Shown here piece after piece: positions 8,002 to 14,739 of a stretch of 22,786 nucleotides of DNA (its first letter is position 1; the number at the start of each line of letters is the position of its first letter). Under the pieces are notes generated by a model. That model searched no databases and was not told where the DNA came from. It saw nothing but the letters and a program-made list of their open reading frames with translations. The stretch is taken from the IMG/VR virus record IMGVR_UViG_3300029914_001569, positions 1 through 22,786 of that record. One strand, given 5' to 3'. The DNA comes from a virus. The position numbers and the translations under genes were made by a program.

Positions 8002-8486
8002 CACGCAACCTCCTTGAGCTGTAGTTCGATCTGGTTCAACAGTTGGGCAATGGTCTCGCGGTCGCGGCGCATCAGGTGGCTGACGCGCAGCATGGTGATG
8101 GCTTGCGAGCGCATCTGCGCAGTGCTCTCATCGCTCTCCGCCTCGGTGGCGACCAGATAGTATCCGCCGCCGCTGGCCTCGCGACTCGCGCCCAACTGCA
8201 CCGCGAAACTCATGCGCAGATCCTGCACCAGATCCTTGATGACGCGCGTCGACATGTTCATCCGCTCGGCGAGGGTAGCCAGCGGAACGGCGCGACCCTT
8301 GCCCTGATGTGGACGTAGCAGCATCAGGAGCTGGTGTTGTGCAGGGCTGGCCGTCCACGCGCAGTTGCGTCCGGCAATCACATCGTCCACGCGGCGCAGC
8401 ACCTTGTCCGCGAAGGACTCGAAGAGCGAACCCTCCGGTTCCATCTGCGCTCCGCTGTAGATCGTTTGGTCGAGATCAGTTTGCAC
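8001..8486 (-). CDS. Winged-helix DNA-binding protein
   Basis: 161 residues from a GTG at 8486 with an AAGGAGG ribosome site. Residues about 48-110 form a helix-turn-helix with wing: PAQHQLLMLLRPHQGKGRAV, then LATLAERMNMSTRVIKDLVQ, ending in a 'GGGYYLV' hairpin. This is a widespread phage/bacterial regulator-type domain in which the GGGYYL strand forms the wing. The C-terminal helices (SQAITMLRVSHLMRRDRETI) likely dimerise. It starts 11 bases before the preceding gene stops. It could regulate replication or act as a replication initiator-like accessory protein. Confidence 0.7.
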   Translation of the reverse strand: MQTDLDQTIYSGAQMEPEGSLFESFADKVLRRVDDVIAGRNCAWTASPAQHQLLMLLRPHQGKGRAVPLATLAERMNMSTRVIKDLVQDLRMSFAVQLGASREASGGGYYLVATEAESDESTAQMRSQAITMLRVSHLMRRDRETIAQLLNQIELQLKEVA

Positions 8487-8850
8487 GGGCGACCTCCTTC
8501 TGCTGCTGTTCTAGTAGCTGTTGCGTGAAGCGTCGCAGATCCGCTGTCAAGCTGAAGAATGCCGTGCCTGCGCTGTAGCGTTGCGCCTCGATCCGAGTAT
8601 CGACCGGCTCTTCGAGCGCGCCGTCGAGATGCAGCTCGTAGATCACGGCCTTCTCTTCGGGCGACAGGGCGCGCCACCAAGTGTCGAGCAGATCCTCGGT
8701 GAGACAGTGGACGTTGTGCTCGTCGCTGGCGATGGCGTAGATGCCGCCCTTCGTCCGCTTGCGCCCCGTCTCCTCCATCCGCTGCGTGATGCGCTGCGCC
8801 GTAGTTTGAGTACCGCACGAAGTGCTTTGAGAACCGCACGAAGTGCTCAC
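8476..8850 (-). CDS. Hypothetical early protein with STSCG(S/T)Q repeat
   Basis: 124 residues if started at the GTG at 8850, which overlaps the previous gene's TGA (GTGA). The first 14 residues are a doubled heptapeptide STSCG(S/T)Q encoded by a 21-bp DNA repeat. An internal ATG (MEETGRKRTKGG) is an alternative start and would leave the repeat untranslated. The remainder is helical and acidic, with LLDTWWRALSPEEKAVIYEL in the middle and a Gln-rich helical end. I do not recognise a family. Confidence 0.6.
   Translation of the reverse strand: MSTSCGSQSTSCGTQTTAQRITQRMEETGRKRTKGGIYAIASDEHNVHCLTEDLLDTWWRALSPEEKAVIYELHLDGALEEPVDTRIEAQRYSAGTAFFSLTADLRRFTQQLLEQQQKEVARAN
8805..8846. repeat. Tandem 21-bp repeat with internal dyad
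   Basis: Two head-to-tail copies, 8805-8825 and 8826-8846, differing at a single base (the seventh). Each contains the dyad GCACGAAGTGC, four complementary bases on each side of GAA. It lies at the very 5' end of the 124-residue gene, overlapping its likely translation start. It may simply encode the peptide repeat, or act as a protein-binding or RNA-hairpin control element. Confidence 0.75.
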
Positions 8851-9152
8851 TGGATCACCCCGCTTCCCGGTACGGAGTAGATCTCCTCGACCGCGAAGCC
8901 GAGTAGCTCGCCCAGCTTCAGAGCATCTTTTTCGAGTTGATTGCCGTCGCCTCGGTAGAGCCGAACGGCAGACATGATCAGATCGGAGGCGGATCGCCCG
9001 CCTGATTCTTCCCCGGCATCCAGAGCGCGCTTGGTCATCTGCATCCACTTGGCGGTGCACAGCAGCACCCCGATCAAGCGCGCGATGGCCTCTTCCTGTT
9101 CGCTCATTGGCCCGGCCGTGTCATCTTTGATGGCCGTAAGGGTCATGTTCAT
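8847..9152 (-). CDS. Hypothetical early protein (101 residues)
   Basis: Starts MNMTLTAIKDDTAGP at an ATG overlapping the previous stop (ATGA). It is helical throughout, with an amphipathic segment ARLIGVLLCTAKWMQMTKRA and a C-terminal LKLGELLGFAVEEIYSV. There is no signal peptide or known motif. The start at 9152 is supported by the coupling pattern of the whole operon; the longer open frame upstream translates into Arg-rich shadow sequence. Function unknown. Confidence 0.6.
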   Translation of the reverse strand: MNMTLTAIKDDTAGPMSEQEEAIARLIGVLLCTAKWMQMTKRALDAGEESGGRSASDLIMSAVRLYRGDGNQLEKDALKLGELLGFAVEEIYSVPGSGVIQ

Positions 9153-9439
9153 CGTGTCGCCTCGCTCTCGTCGTGGATCGTGACCCAGTTGGGGTTGTCT
9201 GGGTGGTGATCGATCAGCCCGCGCGCCTCCAGATACTTCACCGCCTCGGCGATCTTCGCATCGACTGAGGCGACGATCGGCGGCTCGGCACTGCTTCCAT
9301 CGCTGACCGGAGCCACGTCGAAGTACTCCAGTCCGGCGTAGAACGATGAGAGGGTATTGCAGTCGATGATCGAGCAGCATGAGTCGTAGGCGATGCCATG
9401 CGCCAGCGCGTCGAGTTCTTCCTTGGTCATCTCTGGCAT
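9149..9439 (-). CDS. Hypothetical acidic early protein (96 residues)
   Basis: Begins MPEMTKEELDALAHGIAYDS. I took the ATG at 9439 over the GTG one codon upstream because of the distance to the AGGTGG site. The product is acidic and helical, with an Asp/Cys patch (SCCSIIDC) and a small domain near the end (AEAVKYLEARGLIDHHPDNP) that resembles the last helix-turn of a winged domain. It is coupled to both neighbours by 3-4 base overlaps. No family recognised. Confidence 0.6.
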   Translation of the reverse strand: MPEMTKEELDALAHGIAYDSCCSIIDCNTLSSFYAGLEYFDVAPVSDGSSAEPPIVASVDAKIAEAVKYLEARGLIDHHPDNPNWVTIHDESEATR

Positions 9440-10017
9440 CACGCGGCCACCTTTCCGGCGGCCTTGGCTGTGCGGGGTTTGCGGGCTGGCTTCTCCGGCT
9501 GGATGACCTCGATCTTGACCGTGGCCGCCTTCGGCTTGAGGTCGATGCAGCGACCGAAGAGCGAGAGCACCTTCTCCTCGCTGCGGCGGGGCAGGGTCAG
9601 CTTCTTCAGCAGATCGCGCGCGCCCTCAACCAGGGTGTGCTTGGTGGTCTTGGCGAAGAGCTGACCGAAGAAGGGCTGGCCCAGCGTCGGGCCGAGGTAG
9701 CGCTCGAACTCGGCGACCTCCTGCTCGTTGACCGTGACCGTGGTGCCGCGCGTGACGGTCAGGGTGTTGCGCCTGCCCGCCAGGCGCAGCGACTGCTCGG
9801 CGTGGGCCGGACGATGGCCGAAGCTGTCGGCCATGAAGACCAGTTTCTGTTTGGCGGCGTCGAGTGCCTCCTTGGCGTGCGCGGCGCAGAGCTGGGCGAT
9901 CTTGTAGGCGACGATCTCGGTGTCGATCTCGTCGGGCGTTGGCGGCTTGAGGTCGTCGTGCGGGGTGGGTTGCGGGGTGATGGGTAGGCAGGTTACGGTC
10001 TCGGGTTCGGTGGTCAT
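9439..10017 (-). CDS. Conserved-looking early protein, possible Gam/DUF3164 counterpart
   Basis: 192 residues, with an AAGGAG site before the ATG. After a Pro-rich start the protein has a long helix (EIDTEIVAYKIAQLCAAHAK), then a beta segment (SLRLAGRRNTLTVTRGTTVT), then helices with FFGQLFAKTTKHTLVEGARD and a Lys/Pro/Ala-rich tail. A helix followed by a small sheet and placement a few genes after MuB recall the host-nuclease inhibitor Gam or DUF3164 proteins of Mu-like phages. The sequence does not show the Gam signatures, so this is only a positional suggestion. Confidence 0.6.
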   Translation of the reverse strand: MTTEPETVTCLPITPQPTPHDDLKPPTPDEIDTEIVAYKIAQLCAAHAKEALDAAKQKLVFMADSFGHRPAHAEQSLRLAGRRNTLTVTRGTTVTVNEQEVAEFERYLGPTLGQPFFGQLFAKTTKHTLVEGARDLLKKLTLPRRSEEKVLSLFGRCIDLKPKAATVKIEVIQPEKPARKPRTAKAAGKVAA

Positions 10018-10025
10018 AGTGCTCC

Positions 10026-10349
10026 TTAGTGGGTGAACTGCTGGGTGGTTACATCAAAGCCGGGAGCGCAGGCGAACTCGACCTCGGCGGTCGCAAGCGC
10101 GGCCATCTCAACCGCGTCATCGTGGGCGTGCAGAAAGCTGCGGTGATGCAGGTAGCGCTCGGTGAGCACCAGGGCCGAACCCTGCCCGCAGGCGAAGACG
10201 GTATCCGGCCGCTCGAAATCCAGGTCGGCGCCCTTCTCCAACTGGGTGATGCGGAGATCTCCGTCGGAGTCGATCCACAGGGCGAGCCAGCTCTTGTCCA
10301 CCAGCTCCTCCTGCATGCAGCCAGAGCAGTATGCGGTGCGCTGAATCAT
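10026..10349 (-). CDS. Small protein with N-terminal CxxC pair
   Basis: 107 residues, ATG preceded by GGAGGG. The N-terminus MIQRTAYCSGCMQEELVDKS has one CxxC (CSGC). A beta-rich middle (SWLALWIDSDGDLRITQLEK) is followed by FACGQGSALVLTERYLHHRS, with another Cys and two His that could complete a metal site. Its ATG overlaps the TGA of the preceding 34-residue membrane protein. Function unknown. Confidence 0.6.
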   Translation of the reverse strand: MIQRTAYCSGCMQEELVDKSWLALWIDSDGDLRITQLEKGADLDFERPDTVFACGQGSALVLTERYLHHRSFLHAHDDAVEMAALATAEVEFACAPGFDVTTQQFTH

Positions 10350-10450
10350 TTACCCTCCTTCTCGTTAGTGCCGAACCAGCACCAGAGGAACCAGCGGAGC
10401 GCGATGCCACAGAGCACGCCGTAGAGATAGGTCGCAATAGTGTCGACCAT
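10346..10450 (-). CDS. Small membrane protein (34 residues)
   Basis: Starts MVDTIATYLYGVLCGIALRW and is nearly all one hydrophobic, Trp-rich helix (residues about 6-27), ending TNEKEGK. Its ATG overlaps the TAA of the upstream gene (TAATG) and its TGA overlaps the start of the downstream gene (ATGA), so it fills the gap exactly. The ribosome site for the next gene lies within its last codons. Together with the 95-residue neighbour it makes a pair of membrane proteins right after MuB. Function unknown. Confidence 0.6.
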   Translation of the reverse strand: MVDTIATYLYGVLCGIALRWFLWCWFGTNEKEGK

Positions 10451-10737
10451 TAGCGCACCGCCTGGTCGATTGCGCCGGTGGCCCATGCCTCGACCAGGAC
10501 GCCGATCAGATAGAGCACCACCAGAACCAGCAGGTAGCCAAATATCGTTCCCACGCGCATCTCGAAGCGACGCCAGTCACAGCGGTCCATCCAGCGCTCA
10601 ATGCGGTCGTTGAGCCGTCCGCACCAGCCATAGGGCTGCGGCGCGGAGATGGGGAGGATCTGAGCGGATTTGCTCGGAGCGGCCTCGACGTGCTCATCGA
10701 GGTAACGGTCTATATTGGACCAGCGGTTGGCATTCAT
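10450..10737 (-). CDS. Small membrane protein after MuB
   Basis: 95 residues from the ATG at 10737, which overlaps the TGA of the MuB gene. A polar, basic N-terminal half (IERWMDRCDWRRFEMR) precedes one strong transmembrane helix at about residues 65-85 (TIFGYLLVLVVLYLIGVLVE). The basic half should stay in the cytoplasm. In Mu the gene after B is kil, whose product blocks cell division. There is no visible similarity to Kil, so the resemblance is only of position. Confidence 0.65.
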   Translation of the reverse strand: MNANRWSNIDRYLDEHVEAAPSKSAQILPISAPQPYGWCGRLNDRIERWMDRCDWRRFEMRVGTIFGYLLVLVVLYLIGVLVEAWATGAIDQAVR

Positions 10738-11726
10738 TCGGCGTCCTCTTTCTGTGCGGCATCGTATTGCTGTTTGAGGTTGGCGAGCGCGTTGCAAAGG
10801 GTTCGTATGTTGATATACGTCGCTGGAGCGTGGCCTTTGGAGACCGAGGTGTAGGCGTCGGGCACGGTGGCTAGCTCGACCAGCTTGGCGGCGACCTCTT
10901 TCCCGTTGGCCTTGCGCGCTAGAATCGGGCCAATCTCGCGCTGGATGATGGCCAGCGCCTCAACCTGCGTGCATCCTGGCAGACGCACCTTCTGGGCGAT
11001 GCGCGAGTTCCACTGCTCCAGCGTGGCCGAGCAACGTTCGAACTTGAGGTGCAGATCGTGCGATCCGGCGAAGAGCAGGCTGAAAAACGGCTCCCGATCC
11101 ATCAGCTCGCGCACCGTCTCGAAGCATTCGATGCTGAGGTGCTGTGCCTCGTCGAAGATCAGCAGACAGCGGCGACGACGATGCTCCTCGCGCAGGCGTC
11201 CGATGATCTGGTCGCGTGATCCGTACGGACTAAGACCGCAGGCCTCGGCGATGCGTCCCAACAGCGCGTAGGGACGGATGTCCTGCGAGCAGTAGCAGTA
11301 GTAGGCGCGCGCCCCGTCGGCATTTTTAGCCATCTCTGCGCGGTTCAACTTGAAGACCTCGTGCTCCAGCACGAAACTCTTCTGGCTGCCCGGAGGCGCG
11401 TAGATCAGGAAGGCCAGCGGCTGGCGCAGCAGCTTGGCGAATGTTTCGCGGATCAGGCGCACATTGGCTGTTTCGAACAGCTCGCCGTGCAGAGGCCGCG
11501 ACGGAGCCACCGGATGCGCCGACATGTATCGCTGCGCCGCCGCGACGACCTTACCGTCGTTGCCCCCCATGCTGGCGTAGCGTCCGGAGAGGAACAACGC
11601 GACGGTCGATTTGGCATAGCCGATGCGCCGGGCGAAGTCAGCCGGATGGATTCCGGTAGCATCGAGGTAGGTGCGGGTCTCCGCGATAAAGGGGCTGCTT
11701 TCGTGCGTGGCCAGGGCGAGTTTCAT
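10734..11726 (-). CDS. MuB-type AAA transposition ATPase
   Basis: 330 residues. An N-terminal helix-turn-helix (about residues 20-48, FARRIGYAKSTVALFLSGRY) is followed by an AAA ATPase domain. The Walker A region is APPGSQKS (about 110-117), with Ala and Gln where the classical GxxGxGK(S/T) loop has Gly; Walker B is LLIFDE (about 188-193). A sensor-type AGSHD follows. In Mu, MuB binds target DNA as an ATP-dependent filament, delivers it to MuA and stimulates strand transfer. The ATGA overlap with the transposase gene gives tight coupling. The N-terminal HTH plus AAA arrangement matches MuB/IstB-like proteins. Confidence 0.88.
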   Translation of the reverse strand: MKLALATHESSPFIAETRTYLDATGIHPADFARRIGYAKSTVALFLSGRYASMGGNDGKVVAAAQRYMSAHPVAPSRPLHGELFETANVRLIRETFAKLLRQPLAFLIYAPPGSQKSFVLEHEVFKLNRAEMAKNADGARAYYCYCSQDIRPYALLGRIAEACGLSPYGSRDQIIGRLREEHRRRRCLLIFDEAQHLSIECFETVRELMDREPFFSLLFAGSHDLHLKFERCSATLEQWNSRIAQKVRLPGCTQVEALAIIQREIGPILARKANGKEVAAKLVELATVPDAYTSVSKGHAPATYINIRTLCNALANLKQQYDAAQKEDAE

Positions 11727-13903
11727 GCGAGGAGATCTCCTAGAATGTCTGCTGCAATGTCGAAGCTGGATGCGGGTGCGGTTGCCGTGTCGCTGGGCTT
11801 GGTGGCCTCGCGCACGGCGCGTTGGGAGAGTAGCGGAGCGACGTCGGGAGTCAACACAGCCAGCTCCGCGAGGTGTTGCAGATCGGATTTGTAGCCAGCC
11901 AAGGCAACGGCGCGGTGCCGCTGCTTGACCGTGCCCGCCGATGCGCTGAGCAGCTTGGCGCGAATGCGCATCATGTCGCGGATCTGCGCATCGTTGGCGG
12001 TGTGAGCTTCGATCCCTGTGGGATGTTCGGTCAGCCGCTCAACCACCAGATCGGCCATGCGACGGCCCTGCGCGTCGAGCGCGATGATGCGGTCGGGGTC
12101 CAGCGGGTCATAGACGACGACGATGTTCGTCTCGTTGGCGTTATGGATCGCCATCCAGGAGGATGTGGAGGATTGCTCCGGCATGTAGCGGCGACCATCA
12201 ATGGTAACTGCGGTACGCCGAACCAGAGCGGTGCGTCGCTCGTGCAGCAGCAGAGCAAGCACATCGGGATCGGCGGTACGCCGCTGAGCGAGTGGGTAGC
12301 CCTCGTCGAATACCTCGTTCGGGGTGCGCCCGTTCATGCCGCGACCGCCGTGACGATGAGTCGCGTTGTAAATCTGCTCGATCCAGGTCTCGGCCAGCCT
12401 GACGAAGATGCTGGCGGGCATCAGACTGGATACGCTTCCCAGACCGCGTTTCATCAGCTTGCGGTGCTCCGCTCCGGCGATGACCGTTTGGTCGGGCCGC
12501 AGATAGGCGTTGCCCGTGGTGTAGTGGGGCATGATAGCGTCCAGTCCGCCGTGAACGATGCCAAAGAGGCGCTCTACCGGTTTGCTCTGCGGCGAGTAGG
12601 GGATGCAAAACTGCACCTCGATGCCAAGCTGCGCCAGCGATCCGGTACGCAGCAGCTCATTGGTCGCCGTCTCAACCGACTCCTTTGAGGGCCGGGTCTG
12701 CTTCGCTCCCTTGGCGGCCTTCTTCATATCGCGCCCGTTGTCGGTGTATACGACGTCGCAGGGGCCATAGAGCGAGGCCGCTTTGCGGATCGCCGTGGCG
12801 ATGGAGCGCGAGTCGCCGTTGACGCACCAGCAGTAGCCGACGATCTTGCGCGAGCGCAGATCCATCAGGCAGGTCAACTGGGGGCGGATCGGCGCATCCA
12901 TCGGAGCTCCGGAGAAACAGTCGTTGCGCACTTCTACGTCGTGGATCTGGTGGTCGAGCACCCAGATGCTATTGCAGGGGATGTCGGTGAAGCGGCGGTT
13001 GACGTGCGGAGCGCAGCGCGTGGAGTAAGCTGCCAGGCCCTCGCGAGCGAGAATACGCATCGCGGCGGGCAGCGAGTCCAGATAATTGCGCACGGTCGAG
13101 TACGACGGCATATCCGCAGTGGGGATCTGGAGCAGCTCACGGTTGCGCACCAGAGCCTCGAAGGCGCGGGCAACCGTGGCATACGGCTTGTGGTACTCCG
13201 CCGCCACCAGCAAGGCGGCGTTGGGATAGCGCGTGAAGAAGTGGCAGATGCCCTTGTCCTCGCGCGTCTTGCAACCCAGACCGTTCAACCCCTCGGCGCG
13301 ATACCGCGCCAGCCAGCGCCTCAACGTGCGCGAGCTGGGATGCTTGCCCTGCACCTTGATCGTCTGCGATATATAGATAGCTAGATCCTCTGCCCGCTTG
13401 ACCGCGCGGCCATCGCTCAGCCGCAACCCGGTGTACTTCGCGCAATTCTCCGCTTCGGCATATTCCACCAAAGGCCGGATTGCCTCGTAGCGGAGCAGCG
13501 CGAGCGTCTCCTGCTCCGGCGACATACTGAGCACGCGCCCGGCATTCTCCGCAGGACGAGCCGCCGCAAACAGCGGCATCAATTCCTCCTGCTGCGGCGC
13601 AGCTGGGGCAGGCAGTTGGAGGATTGGTCGCGGGCTTCCGCTGCCCAGCGCCTTGCGCTGCGCCTCAATCGGCAACGAGGCCACCGAATAGCTCTTTGCC
13701 ACACGTCCATTGCGCAGGCGCGTCTCTCCGTCGCGAGCTTCGAGATTGCCTACGGCAACCTGCATCTCGACATAGCGAGCCGACCAACCTGTTAGCTCGC
13801 ATACCTGCTCCTTGGTGATCCACTGCGCTCCACGTCTGGCTGGAAGCATGGACGGCGCAAACGGCACGATGTTCATTGGAAGAGCCAAGGCGGATGCGCT
13901 CAT
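11723..13903 (-). CDS. MuA-type DDE transposase
   Basis: 726 residues. Residues about 25-85 form a winged-helix end-binding domain (ITKEQVCELTGWSARYVEMQ), and residues about 140-300 contain helical DNA-binding domains (SSRTLRRWLARYRAEGLNGL). The RNase H-like catalytic core has the triad Asp317 (WVLDH), Asp388 (YTDNGRD) and Glu444 (SKPVERLFG). The 56-residue spacing of the second Asp and the Glu is the same as in Mu A (D336/E392). A beta-barrel and a C-terminal MuB/ClpX-interacting tail would follow. The enzyme cuts and joins phage ends during integration and replicative transposition. It is coupled to the CII-like gene upstream and MuB downstream. All catalytic residues are present. Confidence 0.92.
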   Translation of the reverse strand: MSASALALPMNIVPFAPSMLPARRGAQWITKEQVCELTGWSARYVEMQVAVGNLEARDGETRLRNGRVAKSYSVASLPIEAQRKALGSGSPRPILQLPAPAAPQQEELMPLFAAARPAENAGRVLSMSPEQETLALLRYEAIRPLVEYAEAENCAKYTGLRLSDGRAVKRAEDLAIYISQTIKVQGKHPSSRTLRRWLARYRAEGLNGLGCKTREDKGICHFFTRYPNAALLVAAEYHKPYATVARAFEALVRNRELLQIPTADMPSYSTVRNYLDSLPAAMRILAREGLAAYSTRCAPHVNRRFTDIPCNSIWVLDHQIHDVEVRNDCFSGAPMDAPIRPQLTCLMDLRSRKIVGYCWCVNGDSRSIATAIRKAASLYGPCDVVYTDNGRDMKKAAKGAKQTRPSKESVETATNELLRTGSLAQLGIEVQFCIPYSPQSKPVERLFGIVHGGLDAIMPHYTTGNAYLRPDQTVIAGAEHRKLMKRGLGSVSSLMPASIFVRLAETWIEQIYNATHRHGGRGMNGRTPNEVFDEGYPLAQRRTADPDVLALLLHERRTALVRRTAVTIDGRRYMPEQSSTSSWMAIHNANETNIVVVYDPLDPDRIIALDAQGRRMADLVVERLTEHPTGIEAHTANDAQIRDMMRIRAKLLSASAGTVKQRHRAVALAGYKSDLQHLAELAVLTPDVAPLLSQRAVREATKPSDTATAPASSFDIAADILGDLLA

Positions 13904-14457
13904 GCCGTCCTCTCGGAGATACGTCGTTGTAGAAGCTCAATCCGCTCATCAGCGTTGGTTCTCTGCGCATAAGCGCGTCCGAGCTCAAGAAGGTCTTTTT
14001 CGTTTGCATCAATGACGTAGAGGCCATGCCGCTCGACTTTCGAGATGAGGAGCCGGTTGTCTCCCGTTACAGTGCAGAAGGCTCTCTCTAACTCGGAGGG
14101 GAATCGATAGTCGTCTTTTGATTCAGCCGTAAACCCGTTGAGCATTCTTTCTGTAATTTCCCGGCCAACGAGGAAGCTCATCTCCTCCGCAATCTGGGCG
14201 CGACTTTTATCGCATGCGCGGATAGCCTCGACCAAGATGCTCCGCACCATGGGCGTATCACTTTGGCTCACCGGGGGAGTTGGGACTGTAGGCTCGGAAT
14301 TACAGGGCTTTATAGCCGCAGCCTGCTTGAGATTGACAAATAGATCATCGCGCTCTCGTGACTTGAACTCCACTTCAAATACGGCGCGGCCGTACTGGGC
14401 TAAGAGGTCTGTGTCTTGGATCGGCTGGTTGGTTTCCGTGGCCCGTTGTGGATTCAT
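13900..14457 (-). CDS. CII-like phage regulatory protein
   Basis: 185 residues from the ATG at 14457, which overlaps the TAA of the Ner-like gene. After a polar N-terminus, residues about 70-170 show a compact helical domain: ILVEAIRACDKSRAQIAEEM, FLVGREITERMLNGFTAESK, then RFPSELERAFCTVTGDNRLL. The 'AESK.dyRFP.El..Afc..Tgd..Ll' pattern is that of phage regulatory proteins related to CII (Phage_CP76 type). Expression right before the transposase suggests a role in the lysis-lysogeny choice. The C-terminus is a charged coiled coil. Confidence 0.7.
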   Translation of the reverse strand: MNPQRATETNQPIQDTDLLAQYGRAVFEVEFKSRERDDLFVNLKQAAAIKPCNSEPTVPTPPVSQSDTPMVRSILVEAIRACDKSRAQIAEEMSFLVGREITERMLNGFTAESKDDYRFPSELERAFCTVTGDNRLLISKVERHGLYVIDANEKDLLELGRAYAQRTNADERIELLQRRISERTA

Positions 14458-14678
14458 TACGCAGCACACTCCGAGGATTTAGCCAGTTCGCGTTCGATCC
14501 GCCGCTCTTCTTTTTCCAGAGCGAGAGAGATGCGCTTTGAAGTCGAGACACCTTTGGCTACACGCGCAACGATGGATAGGCTGACCCCGAGCTTTTTAGC
14601 CACTCGGGCGCAAACACCTCGATACAAAAAAGGCCGCATATGAGGCGTGGGCTTTGTGCTACCTTTGGGGTTGTTCAT
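14457..14678 (-). CDS. Ner-like early regulator (small HTH protein)
   Basis: 73 residues from the ATG at 14678 (a further ATG at 14690 adds four residues but would sit almost at the predicted transcript start). The helix-turn-helix lies at about residues 18-45: YRGVCARVAKKLGVSLSIVA, then VAKGVSTSKRI, followed by a charged helix. As the first gene of the leftward operon it holds the place of Mu Ner, which turns down both early and repressor promoters. The identification rests on fold pattern and position, not on strong sequence identity. Confidence 0.75.
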   Translation of the reverse strand: MNNPKGSTKPTPHMRPFLYRGVCARVAKKLGVSLSIVARVAKGVSTSKRISLALEKEERRIERELAKSSECAA

Positions 14679-14700
14679 ATAGTGAACCATACAGTCATAA

Positions 14701-14723
14701 GGTATACAGCTGTACTGTATACC
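14701..14723. promoter_or_regulatory. Operator palindrome in the control region
   Basis: Perfect 9-bp inverted repeat GGTATACAG (14701-14709) and CTGTATACC (14715-14723), with five bases between; the inner part also makes the palindrome TACAGCTGTA (14705-14714). A diverged third half-site, ACCATACAG, lies at 14686-14694. The element occludes the leftward early promoter and ends 16 bases before the repressor's GTG start, so repressor binding could also autoregulate. Likely binder: the S24-type repressor or the Ner-like protein. Confidence 0.8.
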
Positions 14724-14729
14724 TGTCAA
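14701..14729 (-). promoter_or_regulatory. Early leftward promoter (consensus -35, 17-bp spacer)
   Basis: Read on the minus strand: TTGACA at 14729-14724, a 17-base spacer, then TATACC at 14706-14701. The -35 is a perfect sigma70-type match and the -10 matches four of six. Transcription should start near 14694, giving a leader of about 15 bases before the Ner-like ATG at 14678. The whole spacer and the -10 are covered by the operator palindrome. Confidence 0.75.
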
Positions 14730-14739
14730 GGGCTATTTT

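Noticed and set aside
7039-8160. 373-residue plus-strand ORF
   Set aside because: Runs antisense to four coupled early genes; Arg/Ser/Cys-rich product with no domain pattern.
9379-9987. 202-residue plus-strand ORF
   Set aside because: Antisense to the 192-residue early gene; Leu/Gly/Arg-rich GC artefact.
11873-12688. 271-residue plus-strand ORF
   Set aside because: Antisense to the catalytic part of the MuA-type transposase, which has all its active residues.
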